Position numbers and translations under genes: made by a program. The notes below the pieces were generated by a model. It ran no database searches and was not told the origin of the DNA. It saw only the letters and a program-made list of their open reading frames with translations. From Caldilineaceae bacterium (GTDB taxonomy: Bacteria > Chloroflexota > Anaerolineae > Caldilineales > Caldilineaceae), in NCBI GenBank assembly GCA_018003515.1, contig JAGNDO010000036.1:1-47827 (forward strand): 47,827 nucleotides of DNA, in the 5' to 3' direction. Positions 35,074 through 42,974 of the stretch are shown here, piece by piece (the stretch's first letter is position 1; each line of letters opens with the position of its first letter).

Positions 35074-35171
35074 CTTTTCACCGCAAAGACGCCAAGGATA
35101 CAAAGAAAAGCAAAGTCTCTTCTTTTTCTTCTTCAATCCTTTGCGTTCTTTGCGACTTTGCGGTGAAAAAA
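35074..35171. repeat. Inverted TTCACCGCAAAG repeat between regulator and kinase genes
   Basis: CTTTTCACCGCAAAG at the left is mirrored by CTTTGCGGTGAAAAAAG at the right, with degenerate GCAAAG units between. It fills the gap between the two-component genes. Confidence 0.7.
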
Positions 35172-35182
35172 GATGGGCAGAC

Positions 35183-35896
35183 TTAACCCACAAATCGATA
35201 GCCAACGCCGTGGACGGTTTCGATAAAGCGGCTGTGACGCCCCGAATCGCCCAACTTTTGGCGCAGGTTCTTGACATGGGCGTCGATGGTGCGCTCGTAG
35301 GCGGAGACATCCCCGGCGGCGTCGGTCTGGGTGATGTCCAGGAGGTCGCCTCGGCTAAAGGGACGACCGGGATGGGCCATGAAATGGTGGAGCAAATTGA
35401 ACTCGGTGCTGGTGAGGTCCAGCCGGTCGTTGCCCAGGATGACCGTGCGGTAGCCCGGATCCAGACGGAGATCCCCGGCTTGTAGGAGTTGGGCGGGCTG
35501 GGTTTGGGCGGCCAGGGCATCCTGCCGGCGCAGGGCAGACCGCACCCTCGCCACCAGTTCCCGGGGGCTGAAGGGCTTGGTCATGTAGTCGTCCGCGCCC
35601 AATTCCAGGCCGACCACCCGGTCCGTCTCCTCCACCCGGGCGGTGAGCATGAGCAGATAGACGTTGGCGATGGCCGGGTCCGACGAGGCGCGCAGACGGC
35701 GGGCGATCTCCAGCCCATCCAGCCCCGGCAGCATGAGGTCCAGCACCACCAGGGCGGGTTTCTCGGTCTGCACCAGGGCCAGGCCGCTGGGACCGTCCCC
35801 CGCGCTGAGTACCCGATAGTCGGCCTGGGTCAAATAGCCCTCAACGACTTTGCGGATCTGGCGGTCGTCTTCGATCACGACAATGGTTCGTTGCAC
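35183..35896 (-). CDS. OmpR/PhoB-family response regulator
   Basis: A 237-residue regulator: receiver with acidic pocket IEDD, phospho-acceptor Asp in VVLDLMLPG, and KPFSPREL, then a winged-helix DNA-binding domain ([22 protein letters not shown] ... [12 protein letters not shown] ... VHGVGYRF). The GTG at 35896 is chosen because AAAGG precedes it at normal spacing. An ATG at 35959 would translate a hairpin repeat (35914-35944). It pairs with the downstream kinase. OmpR-type regulators bind direct repeats of about 11-bp period, like those at 36057 and 42873. Confidence 0.93.
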   Translation of the reverse strand: MQRTIVVIEDDRQIRKVVEGYLTQADYRVLSAGDGPSGLALVQTEKPALVVLDLMLPGLDGLEIARRLRASSDPAIANVYLLMLTARVEETDRVVGLELGADDYMTKPFSPRELVARVRSALRRQDALAAQTQPAQLLQAGDLRLDPGYRTVILGNDRLDLTSTEFNLLHHFMAHPGRPFSRGDLLDITQTDAAGDVSAYERTIDAHVKNLRQKLGDSGRHSRFIETVHGVGYRFVG

Positions 35897-35913
35897 GGGT
35901 TTTGCCTTTAGGA

Positions 35914-35944
35914 GAAGTTCGACTTTTTTCAAAAGTCGAACTTC
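35914..35944 (-). repeat. Hairpin repeat (copy 2) in the regulator leader
   Basis: GAAGTTCGACTTTT and its complement form a 14-bp stem just upstream of the ribosome-binding site. It is the same family as 61-90 with a compensating base-pair change. Confidence 0.7.
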
Positions 35945-36019
35945 TAGGGGTGGCCGCATTCGGCCTGCCCCCAGTATACCAGAGTTTTGTGGGGGAAAGA
36001 TGCCAGGAATAGGTCCAAA

Positions 36020-36041
36020 TTGTGCGCGGTTGGCCGCACAA
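36020..36041. promoter_or_regulatory. TTGTGCG-N8-CGCACAA dyad
   Basis: A perfect 7-bp inverted repeat with an 8-bp spacer, in the divergent region between the regulator gene and the small Met-rich gene. Regulator unknown. Confidence 0.5.
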
Positions 36042-36056
36042 CCTGCGCTTATTCAC

Positions 36057-36088
36057 TTCACATTTCCTTCACAACTGGGCGGTATCAT
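36057..36088 (+). promoter_or_regulatory. TTCACA direct-repeat promoter (small Met-rich protein)
   Basis: TTCACA at 36057-36062 and 36068-36073 (11 bp apart), then 9 bp to TATCAT (36083-36088). The same layout stands at 42873-42904. It has the spacing expected of PhoB/OmpR-type activator sites that replace a -35 box. Confidence 0.65.
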
Positions 36089-36191
36089 GAAGACAAGCAC
36101 AAACACACCCACCGTAACTAGACCGCCGGGTGTCGAAATGGATGCGGTCCGGAAATCAGCAACTGCATGAAATGCAGAAGGAGAGCAACTT

Positions 36192-36587
36192 ATGAGTATT
36201 CGAATCAAGTGGGTTATGTCCATCGTCGCCGTCGTCGCCCTGTCCTTGGTTGTCTTTGTGGGCGCTGCCTTTGCCCAGACCGACACGCCCGCCGATGGGA
36301 CCACCAACCCCCTGGTCCAGATGCAACAGTGGATGGAAGAGAACCACGGCGAAGGGGCCTGGGCCGCCATGATCCAACGCATGACCGAGACCCACGGGGC
36401 CGAGTTCACCGGCGAGATGTTGCAGAAGATGGCCACGGGCGAAAGCTGTCACGGTGATGGCGAATTCACCCCCGGCTCCATGATAGGTGAGGGGGGCACC
36501 CCCGGTTCCATGATGGGCGAAGGGGTCAGCGGCCACGGTATGATGGGTGGCGGTTTCCGAGGTATGATGGGCGGGGCCCACCGCTAA
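36192..36587 (+). CDS. Small secreted Met/Gly-rich protein
   Basis: A 131-residue protein with a clear signal peptide (VVALSLVVFVGAAFAQ), a helical middle (NPLVQMQQWMEENHGEGAWAAMIQRM) and a C-terminal Met/Gly/His tail (GMMGGGFRGMMGGAHR). Met and His clusters bind Cu(I) or Ag(I) in exported proteins, so a metal-buffer role is inferred. AAGGAG precedes the ATG. It is divergent from the two-component genes and probably controlled by them. No named family recognised. Confidence 0.8.
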   Translation: MSIRIKWVMSIVAVVALSLVVFVGAAFAQTDTPADGTTNPLVQMQQWMEENHGEGAWAAMIQRMTETHGAEFTGEMLQKMATGESCHGDGEFTPGSMIGEGGTPGSMMGEGVSGHGMMGGGFRGMMGGAHR

Positions 36588-36601
36588 CAAACAAGAGTTT
36601 G

Positions 36602-36658
36602 AACAAAAAAACGGGTGGGATGACGAGCAATGCTCGTCATCCCACCCGTTTTTTTGTT
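36602..36658. terminator. Strong bidirectional terminator
   Basis: Perfect 28-base arms with A7 and T7 tracts, 14 bp after the stop of the Met/Gly-rich gene. Confidence 0.93.
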
Positions 36659-36666
36659 GCCCCGAT

Positions 36667-36682
36667 TAGGCAATTTTGCCTA
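36667..36682. promoter_or_regulatory. TAGGCA-N4-TGCCTA dyad, site 1
   Basis: TAGGCAATTTTGCCTA, perfect seven-base arms around TT, upstream of the PCYCGC operon. Three more copies lie at 42679, 42750 and 44449. Confidence 0.6.
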
Positions 36683-36804
36683 CTGCCCGCCCGGCAGATG
36701 GCGCGTGGTAGCGACGGAATTTCCTGGTAAACTGGGAGAAACTTGGCGGGTCGATCACCCTGCGACCTGCCCCAGGATTCAACCCAGCCACCAAGGAGTG
36801 CCCC

Positions 36805-37260
36805 ATGTTTCGTCATTTTGCCCTGCTTTTTTTGACCACCATGCTGGTCGTCAGCAGTTTTGCCGTTTCCGCCTGCGCCACCCCTCAACACGAAGAGATG
36901 GCCGTGACCCTGGTCAGCATGGACGCCATGCCCATGCAGGTACAGCGCCAGCCCCACCGGGTCGCCCAATCCTATCGCTTTGCCGCGGCCAACGCGGACC
37001 TTCTCCAGCACATGCCCTGCTATTGCGGCTGCGGGCCAATGGGCCACGATTCCAACTACGATTGCTATTGGCAGGAAAACGGGGCCTTTGATGACCATGC
37101 CACGGGCTGCGGCATCTGTGTGGACATCACCCAGGATGTGATGAAGGGCTTGCAACAGGGCCGCTCCCCCACGGAGATCCGCGCCCAGGTGGACAAGGAC
37201 TATGCCCGCTTTGGCGACCCCACCCACACCCCCCTGCCCGTGGCCGCAGCCCAGCCGTGA
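36805..37260 (+). CDS. PCYCGC-motif lipoprotein
   Basis: A 151-residue exported protein with N-terminal hydrophobic segment and a lipobox-like VSAC. It carries the family signature MPCYCGCG, then HDSNYDCYW, DDHATGCGICVDI and a short helix SPTEIRAQVDKDY. The family is of unknown function, usually encoded with cytochrome or copper proteins; the Cys/His set suggests metal or redox chemistry. AAGGAG before the ATG is strong. Its stop overlaps the start of the CuA-cytochrome gene (GTGA), so the two are translationally coupled. Confidence 0.9.
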   Translation: MFRHFALLFLTTMLVVSSFAVSACATPQHEEMAVTLVSMDAMPMQVQRQPHRVAQSYRFAAANADLLQHMPCYCGCGPMGHDSNYDCYWQENGAFDDHATGCGICVDITQDVMKGLQQGRSPTEIRAQVDKDYARFGDPTHTPLPVAAAQP

Positions 37261-38315
37261 CCCCGGAACGCTTTTGGGAACGTCCCCTGGCTATTCTCCT
37301 GACCGTGTTGGCGATTGGTTATGCGGCGGCCTGGGTGGGGGACCGAGCCGCCCAGATCCGCCAGGCCGAACGACAGGTGGAACTGTTCATGCGGGCCGTG
37401 TTGCCGGTTGATGGGGGCTGGATCAGCGAGCCGTTGCAGGTGGTGGCCGGGCAGCCCGTGGCGTTGGCAATCAAGGGCGTGGCGGGGGTGCATGGTCTGC
37501 ACATCGCCCGCACGGAGATCGAGGCGGCCCAGATCTTGCCCGGCCAGGAGACCGCCCTGGCCTTCACCGCACCGGCCGCGGGGCGCTATGTGATCCACTG
37601 CACGGTCTGGTGTGGGCGGGACCATTGGCGCATGAGAACGGTGTTGGAGGTGAGCGAACCCTATCACCCGGATCAGCCCATCGCCTATGTGCAGGATGCC
37701 CCCCGCTACGATTTTGCCGTGGAGGGGTTGAAGATGGATGAACCGCACCCGGCGCAAGCAGTCCCCTCTGCCCGGCCAGACGGGGCGAACGGAGAGCAGA
37801 TTTGGCAAACCCTGGGGGCGGGGCTAGACCCCAAAGAGGTGTTGATGGCCGCGGGCTGGCCGACGATCTCCCCGGATGCGTTTGTGGGGGATCTGGCCGC
37901 CGGCGGGGCGTCTACCCTGATCGATCCTATCGGGCTGACGGGTGGGGAACGCTGGGATTTGACAGCTTTTCTTTGGCAAAAAATGAGTGTGCCCGATTCG
38001 TTGACCCAGGGCCGGCGGCTGTACAACCGGGATTGCGCTTCGTGTCACGGGGCGAACGGCGAGGGGGATGGCTTTGATGGGGCGTCGGTCCCCGGCGAGA
38101 TGCCCAATTTCCGGGAGGGGGCCACGGCGTTGGGAGCCTCCCCGGCCTTGTATTATGCCAAGATCGCCCGAGGCGGCATGGGCACGGGGATGCCCAACTG
38201 GGGCACAATTTACAGCGAGGACGAGTTGTGGGCCGTGGGGGACGTGTTGGCGGGCTTTCAATTCGACCCAATCTTGGGGCTATCGGACAGCCCCGGCACA
38301 ATAGGCCATCCATGA
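37257..38315 (+). CDS. CuA-type cupredoxin fused to cytochrome c
   Basis: A 352-residue protein with one N-terminal TM helix (about 11-27), a cupredoxin domain (about 45-132) and a cytochrome c domain (about 245-345). The CuA signature C-x3-C-x3-H-x2-M is complete: Cys115, Cys119, His123 and Met126 in CTVWCGRDHWRM, with His79 or His82 as the further His ligand. The haem site is Cys260-x2-Cys263-His264, with a GMGTGMP Met ligand. It resembles caa3 oxidase subunit II, but has one TM helix and no oxidase subunit I nearby. It starts with GTG overlapping the previous stop. It probably passes electrons to a periplasmic or membrane acceptor. Confidence 0.88.
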   Translation: MTPERFWERPLAILLTVLAIGYAAAWVGDRAAQIRQAERQVELFMRAVLPVDGGWISEPLQVVAGQPVALAIKGVAGVHGLHIARTEIEAAQILPGQETALAFTAPAAGRYVIHCTVWCGRDHWRMRTVLEVSEPYHPDQPIAYVQDAPRYDFAVEGLKMDEPHPAQAVPSARPDGANGEQIWQTLGAGLDPKEVLMAAGWPTISPDAFVGDLAAGGASTLIDPIGLTGGERWDLTAFLWQKMSVPDSLTQGRRLYNRDCASCHGANGEGDGFDGASVPGEMPNFREGATALGASPALYYAKIARGGMGTGMPNWGTIYSEDELWAVGDVLAGFQFDPILGLSDSPGTIGHP

Positions 38316-38722
38316 TGATTCGACGAGCAGCCTTTCTCTTTTTTATTCTGACCGCAACCCTGTTGATTCTGGCCGGTTGCGGAGGCATTCCGGCCCTCAG
38401 CGTGGCTCCGGCCCAGCTTGATTTGGGCAAGATTTCGGCCACGGCCCCCACAAGCGGCACGGTGCGGCTGACCAACACGGGGACGGGCACCCTGCAAATC
38501 GGAGATCTGCGCACATCCTGCGGCTGCACCAGCGCAGTGGTGGGCCAAAACGCTTTGAAGGCTGGCGCAAGCACGGATCTGACCATCACCTTTGACCCGC
38601 TGACCCATCCCGGTCTGGTCGGCCCGGTGATGCGGCTAGTCTATGTAGCCAGCAATGCCGGGGCGGAGTTGGAAATCCCGGTCCATGTCACCATTCTCAC
38701 ACCTGAGGAGGAAGCCCCATGA
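38312..38722 (+). CDS. DUF1573 lipoprotein
   Basis: A 136-residue protein with a lipoprotein signal (ILTATLLILAGCGG) and one DUF1573 Ig-like domain with its TSCGCTSA motif. DUF1573 proteins are thought to be exported beta-sandwich domains; their role is unknown. The ATG at 38312 overlaps the CuA gene stop (ATGA). Confidence 0.9.
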   Translation: MMIRRAAFLFFILTATLLILAGCGGIPALSVAPAQLDLGKISATAPTSGTVRLTNTGTGTLQIGDLRTSCGCTSAVVGQNALKAGASTDLTITFDPLTHPGLVGPVMRLVYVASNAGAELEIPVHVTILTPEEEAP

Positions 38723-39336
38723 GCAGCACAGGTCGCACAAAACAGACGCAGCGAGTTACATCAAAAAGCCGACAGCGGGGCAAAACGGACCGCATGTTTA
38801 TCCTGGTGATCTCAGCCGTGACGGTCTTGATTGTGGGGGCGTTGGTGGCCTTGAACTGGTTGGGCAACCAGCCCCGCATCACCCCCGCGGTGGCGGTGGA
38901 CGCCAGTGCCCTGCTGCCCCTGGCCGTGCCCGTGGCCCCCCTCCACGGCATCCACGACATGCAGAACATGCCCCAACTGCCCGCCCAGGGCCAAGCCGTG
39001 GCCGGGGATGTGCCCCAGGCCAACGTGGATCTGCCCCTCGCCCGCTGGGACTGGGGCACCATCCCCCGGCAGCCTATGGTCACCCAGGTCTTCCCCATCC
39101 AAAACACGGGGAATCAGCCTTTGCTGATCACCAGCGTGGTCACCAGTTGCGGCTGCACCACGGCGGATCTAAGCGCCAGCCTGATCCCGGCGGGCCAACG
39201 GGCGGACTTGACCGTGATCTTTAACCCGGATTTCCACGACACCTCTGGCCCGGTGACCCGGCTGGTCTGGCTGGAGACAAACGATCCGGACATGCCCGTG
39301 GTGGAGTTACGCATGGATGCGGTGGTGCGGCCTTAG
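38719..39336 (+). CDS. Membrane-anchored DUF1573 protein
   Basis: A 205-residue protein with a basic cytoplasmic start, one TM helix (about 26-48), a linker with Met/His residues (LHGIHDMQNMPQL), and a DUF1573 domain with TSCGCTTA. The ATG overlaps the previous stop (ATGA), so four genes from 36805 to 39336 form one coupled operon. The two tandem DUF1573 proteins are paralogues and may form a pair. Confidence 0.9.
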   Translation: MSSTGRTKQTQRVTSKSRQRGKTDRMFILVISAVTVLIVGALVALNWLGNQPRITPAVAVDASALLPLAVPVAPLHGIHDMQNMPQLPAQGQAVAGDVPQANVDLPLARWDWGTIPRQPMVTQVFPIQNTGNQPLLITSVVTSCGCTTADLSASLIPAGQRADLTVIFNPDFHDTSGPVTRLVWLETNDPDMPVVELRMDAVVRP

Positions 39337-39368
39337 TTTGACCTTGATGGAGAGAATGATATGATCGG

Positions 39369-39400
39369 CGGGCAGTCCCAACGGGCTGCCCGTCTTTTTC
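39369..39400 (+). terminator. Terminator of the PCYCGC-CuA-DUF1573 operon
   Basis: CGGGCAG/CTGCCCG stem around a loop, followed by TCTTTTT. Confidence 0.88.
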
Positions 39401-39425
39401 AACCAATCGCTGAACGGATGTGGGT

Positions 39426-40100
39426 ATGCAAGAAAACAGAGTGGGCCAGCCCGCCCCCAAGATCACCGTGCTGTTGGCGGATGATCATGCGGTGGTGCGC
39501 AAGGGGATTCGGGACTTTTTGGAGGAGGACGAGGCCATCGAAGTGGTGGCCGAGGCCAGTGACGGGGCCGAGGCGTGGCGGCTGTTGGCCCACGTGCGTC
39601 CCCAAGTGGCCGTGCTGGACATCCGCATGCCGGAGATGACCGGGATCGCGCTGACCAAGCGCATCAAGGCCACCTATCCAGAGATCAAGGTGCTGATCCT
39701 GACCGCGTATGACGAGGAACCCTATGTGCTGGCCCTGTTGCGGGCCGGGGCCAACGGCTATGTGCTGAAGACGGCCCAGAGCAGCGATTTGCTGCGGGCG
39801 GTGAAGCAGGTGGCCGCGGGCAAAAGCGTCCTGGACCCGGAGATTGCGCCCAAGGTGATCGCCAGCATGGCCGGCATCCGCGCGGTGGAGCCGTTGAGCG
39901 AGCGGGAACTGGACGTGGTGCGGGCCGCGGCCAAGGGCTGGACCAACCGAGAGATCGCCCAGGCCCTGGGGATCAGCGACCGCACGGTCCAGGGCCATCT
40001 GGCCAACATCTTCGCCAAGCTCCAAGTCAGCTCCCGCACGGAGGTGGTGACCCTGGGGTTGCAGACGGGGTTGATTACGTTGGAAGATACGCACGTATAA
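39426..40100 (+). CDS. NarL/LuxR-family response regulator
   Basis: A 224-residue regulator: receiver (LLADDHAVVRKGI, phospho-acceptor Asp in VAVLDIRMPEM, LKTAQSSDL) and LuxR-type HTH (LSERELDVVRAAAKGWTNREIAQALGISDRTVQGHLANIFAKL). ATG at 39426; an in-frame GTG at 39420 is a minor alternative. The cognate kinase follows 151 bp later. Confidence 0.93.
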   Translation: MQENRVGQPAPKITVLLADDHAVVRKGIRDFLEEDEAIEVVAEASDGAEAWRLLAHVRPQVAVLDIRMPEMTGIALTKRIKATYPEIKVLILTAYDEEPYVLALLRAGANGYVLKTAQSSDLLRAVKQVAAGKSVLDPEIAPKVIASMAGIRAVEPLSERELDVVRAAAKGWTNREIAQALGISDRTVQGHLANIFAKLQVSSRTEVVTLGLQTGLITLEDTHV

Positions 40101-40114
40101 AAGCAAAAAAACAA

Positions 40115-40230
40115 GGCAAACGGCAAAGTGCAAAAGGCAAAAGGCAAAAATTGTGGGGTGTTGACCTCTTGAGGTGTTTTCCACCCCACGCACTTTTGCC
40201 TTTTGCACTTTGCCTTTTGCCTTTTGCCTT
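40115..40230. repeat. GGCAAAA heptamer inverted repeat
   Basis: Five 7-bp units (GGCAAAC, GGCAAAG, TGCAAAA, GGCAAAA, GGCAAAA) at 40115-40149 face five TTTTGCC-type units at 40194-40228, with a GTGGGGTG/CACCCCAC inner stem. It fills the gap between the NarL-type regulator and its kinase. Confidence 0.85.
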
Positions 40231-40251
40231 GATTTTCCACAACGGATTCCC

Positions 40252-41937
40252 ATGCAAAAACTAACCGCCTGGCTCAAAAACCTACCGCTCCCCTTCACCC
40301 TCAACAGCTTGCAGGGCCAGATCCTGTTGTGGATCGCCCTGCCCCTGGCCGCTTTGGTGTTGGCCGTCTCCCTGTCCGAGGTGCGGGGCCATCAGCAGGT
40401 GATGCAGCACATGGTCCAAGAGCAGGCCATGACTTCGGCCCAGGCCGCGGCCCAGTTGATCAGCGACCAGATCGCCCACCGGCTGGATACCTTGGCCCAT
40501 GTGGCCAGCCACGCCCAAGATCAATCCCAAAGCCAGATCGACCTCCTCACCGGATCGGCTGTGCCTCCGCCCTTGGTGCGCTTTGACCTATCGGGCCAAT
40601 CCGACCCGGTCGGCCCCCAGCCGGCGTGGATCGCCTGGCCGACCACCGCCCACGTCGTAGATGGGGTGTTGGCGGCCAAGACGTCCCAGGTTCTGGCGGT
40701 CTCTGGGGCGGATGGGTGGCGGCTGATCTATGCCGCGCCCATGTTGGGCGGCGATGGGGAGTTTGTCGGTGTGTTGGTGGGGCTGGGCGCGGTGGAGGAA
40801 CTGGGCATGGCCCGGCTGGCAGATCTGCTGCGTCTGGGCACAGATGTGGAGATGATGGTCACGAGTGCGGACACGGACTCGACGATTGCCCAGATCCATC
40901 TGCCGGGGCCGGGGGTGGGGATGGGGATTGAGGAGACCGTGGTGGCCCGCTCCACGGTGACGCCCGTGGGGTGGCAGGTGATCGTGCGCCAAAACTGGGC
41001 GGCTATGGTGCCCCCCATCCTGCGCTACGAGAGCACCATTTTCTTGGCCGTGGCCATGACCGTATTGGCTGCGCTCTTGGCCTTCTATTTTGGCCTACGC
41101 GGCATCGCCACCCCCTTGCGCCGATTGGACGAGGCCGCCAGCCGCATGGGGTGGGGCGATTTTGAGACCATCCAACAGCCCGTGGGCGGTGTGAGGGAGA
41201 TCGAGGAGCTGCGCATGGCCCTGGCCCGCATGGCGGATCAGGTGCGCCGCCATCAAGGGGAGCTGCAAAGCTACATCGGGGCCATGACCACGGGCCAGGA
41301 AGAGGAGCGCAAACGGGTGGCCAGGGATCTCCACGACGACACGGTGCAATCCTTGATCGCCCTCAACCAGCAGGTGGAGTTGGTGGAGCGCCAACTGGTC
41401 AAAGACCCCGACTCCGCGGCCAAACGGCTCCAGGATCTGCGCCCCCTGATCACCGATACCATCGCCGGGGTGCGCCGCCAGATCCATGATCTGCGCCCGC
41501 TTTATTTGGAGGACTTGGGCTTTGTCCCGGCTCTGGAGATGTTGATCAAGCAGACAACTGAGCAATATGGCTTGGCCGGGACCTTTCATCTGTCTGGTCA
41601 GAGGGAAGAACGGCTGCCCGCCGCCTTGGAGATCAGCGCCTATCGCATTGCCCAGGAAGCCTTGCGCAATGTGGTGGCCCACGCCCAGGCGAGCCAGGTA
41701 GATCTTTTCCTCACCTTTGGCTCAGACGAGGTCGAACTGCGCATCCAGGACGATGGCCAGGGCTTCACAATCCCGGAACACCCCTATCTCCTGGCCGAAC
41801 AGGGTCACTACGGACTGTTGGGGATGCACGAGCGGGCGCAGCAGCACGGCGGGCGGTTGGCCCTTACCAGTGCGCCGGGCAAGGGCACGACCATCACCGT
41901 CACCTTGCCTATCCAAGAATCCGCGACGCTGGGATAA
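40252..41937 (+). CDS. NarL-type sensor histidine kinase (HisKA_3)
   Basis: A 561-residue kinase: TM1 (about 22-42), a large extracytoplasmic sensor (about 43-255), TM2 (about 260-285), HAMP, a HisKA_3 core with phospho-acceptor His in RVARDLHDDTVQSL, and HATPase with EALRNVVAHAQAS, DDGQGF and GLLGMHERA. The ATG at 40252 follows the heptamer repeat; no ribosome-binding site is clear. It partners the preceding regulator. The signal is unknown; redox or metal state is likely from the neighbourhood. Confidence 0.92.
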   Translation: MQKLTAWLKNLPLPFTLNSLQGQILLWIALPLAALVLAVSLSEVRGHQQVMQHMVQEQAMTSAQAAAQLISDQIAHRLDTLAHVASHAQDQSQSQIDLLTGSAVPPPLVRFDLSGQSDPVGPQPAWIAWPTTAHVVDGVLAAKTSQVLAVSGADGWRLIYAAPMLGGDGEFVGVLVGLGAVEELGMARLADLLRLGTDVEMMVTSADTDSTIAQIHLPGPGVGMGIEETVVARSTVTPVGWQVIVRQNWAAMVPPILRYESTIFLAVAMTVLAALLAFYFGLRGIATPLRRLDEAASRMGWGDFETIQQPVGGVREIEELRMALARMADQVRRHQGELQSYIGAMTTGQEEERKRVARDLHDDTVQSLIALNQQVELVERQLVKDPDSAAKRLQDLRPLITDTIAGVRRQIHDLRPLYLEDLGFVPALEMLIKQTTEQYGLAGTFHLSGQREERLPAALEISAYRIAQEALRNVVAHAQASQVDLFLTFGSDEVELRIQDDGQGFTIPEHPYLLAEQGHYGLLGMHERAQQHGGRLALTSAPGKGTTITVTLPIQESATLG

Positions 41938-41948
41938 AGATACAAATT

Positions 41949-42009
41949 GAAGAAATAAAAACGAGGTTGCCGGGACGGACAGACCCGGCAACCTCGTTTT
42001 TATTTCTTC
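41949..42009. terminator. Bidirectional terminator
   Basis: A perfect 26-bp stem with a 9-base loop and A5/T5 tracts, between the convergent kinase and cytochrome c genes. Confidence 0.93.
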
Positions 42010-42024
42010 TTCCGCATTTAGTCG

Positions 42025-42555
42025 TTATTCCTTCACCGTGCGCACAAAGTTGACGACTTCCCAGCGTTGGTCCTCGGTCAGCACACTCTCCCAGGGGGGC
42101 ATGGCCGTGCCCGTGCGCCCGTGGGTGATGATGTAGAAGAGGGCGCCATCGCTGTTGGCCTGCACATGATCTGCGCCAAGATTGGCCGGTTTGGGGTCCA
42201 GGGCAGCGGCCGCAGGACCGTCCCCAGCACCGCTTTCCCCGTGGCAGGCGGCGCAGTTGGTCTGGAAGAGCGCTGCACCGGCGGCGATGCTGGCTTCCGT
42301 GGCAGGAATGGGATTGGCCACGGCTTCGGCCTCCTCCGGCACGCCGTGATCCATCATCATGCCGTCCATCATCTCGCCCCCGTCGTGGGCTTGATCCCCA
42401 TCGTTATCGGTTGTGTCTGCGTGCATATCGGCCTCCCCCATTTCGGCGGTTGACGTGTCGGCCATTGCATGACCATCAGCCATACCGCCACACGCCGCCA
42501 AGACGAAAAAGGCTCCCAGCAGGACAAGCAAAATCAACATTCGTGAAACTTTCAT
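42025..42555 (-). CDS. Cytochrome c lipoprotein with Met/His/Asp-rich linker
   Basis: A 176-residue exported protein: lipobox LAACGG, a low-complexity linker rich in Met, His, Asp and Glu (GGEMMDGMMMDHG), and a class I cytochrome c domain with Cys-Ala-Ala-Cys-His in TNCAACHG and a distal Met ligand in AMPPWE. GGGGAG before the ATG at 42555 sets the start. The linker suggests metal binding besides electron transfer. It is divergent from the large Met-rich gene. Confidence 0.9.
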   Translation of the reverse strand: MKVSRMLILLVLLGAFFVLAACGGMADGHAMADTSTAEMGEADMHADTTDNDGDQAHDGGEMMDGMMMDHGVPEEAEAVANPIPATEASIAAGAALFQTNCAACHGESGAGDGPAAAALDPKPANLGADHVQANSDGALFYIITHGRTGTAMPPWESVLTEDQRWEVVNFVRTVKE

Positions 42556-42678
42556 AGTGGCTCCCCAGGTGGACTTATGCGACAAAAGAGATCAGGGGGG
42601 CGCTGGCATTCTGCCCCCATCTCATTCAGGGTACGGGAGAAGAACGAGCTGGTCCAGGCGCAAATGGCCCACGGACCC

Positions 42679-42694
42679 TAGGCATAATTGCCTG
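42679..42694. promoter_or_regulatory. TAGGCA-N4-TGCCTA dyad, site 2
   Basis: TAGGCATAATTGCCTG, in the divergent spacer (42556-42974) between the cytochrome c lipoprotein and Met-rich genes. Confidence 0.6.
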
Positions 42695-42749
42695 TTTGCA
42701 AAGGCTTTACCGGATCTTTGCCCCAAACCCCCTAGATTGAAGCAAGAAT

Positions 42750-42765
42750 CAGGCCAAAATGCCTA
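42750..42765. promoter_or_regulatory. TAGGCA-N4-TGCCTA dyad, site 3
   Basis: CAGGCCAAAATGCCTA, two mismatches to the motif, 71 bp from site 2 in the same spacer. Confidence 0.5.
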
Positions 42766-42872
42766 CTCGGATCAGGCAATCCCCTCCTGGCTACGGCAGG
42801 CATGTTGTAGCAAACTGTGATCTGCCCGTTGCATGTTTTGACCGTGGATCCACACAATCCACCAATCCTTTC

Positions 42873-42904
42873 TTCACACCTGCTTCACAATTTAGCCTCA
42901 TCAT
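42873..42904 (+). promoter_or_regulatory. TTCACA direct-repeat promoter (large Met-rich protein)
   Basis: TTCACA at 42873-42878 and 42884-42889, then exactly 9 bp to CATCAT (42899-42904). The layout is identical to 36057-36088. Confidence 0.65.
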
Positions 42905-42974
42905 CAAACCAGACAGGTTATCGAACCGTCACCTGCCCCGTCCAATTTTATTCACGTAGTCCAGGAGGACTTCA

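Noticed and set aside
39426..40100. NarL-type regulator as the missing ComA partner of the ComP-like kinase
   Set aside because: It is 20 kb away and has its own HisKA_3 kinase directly downstream.
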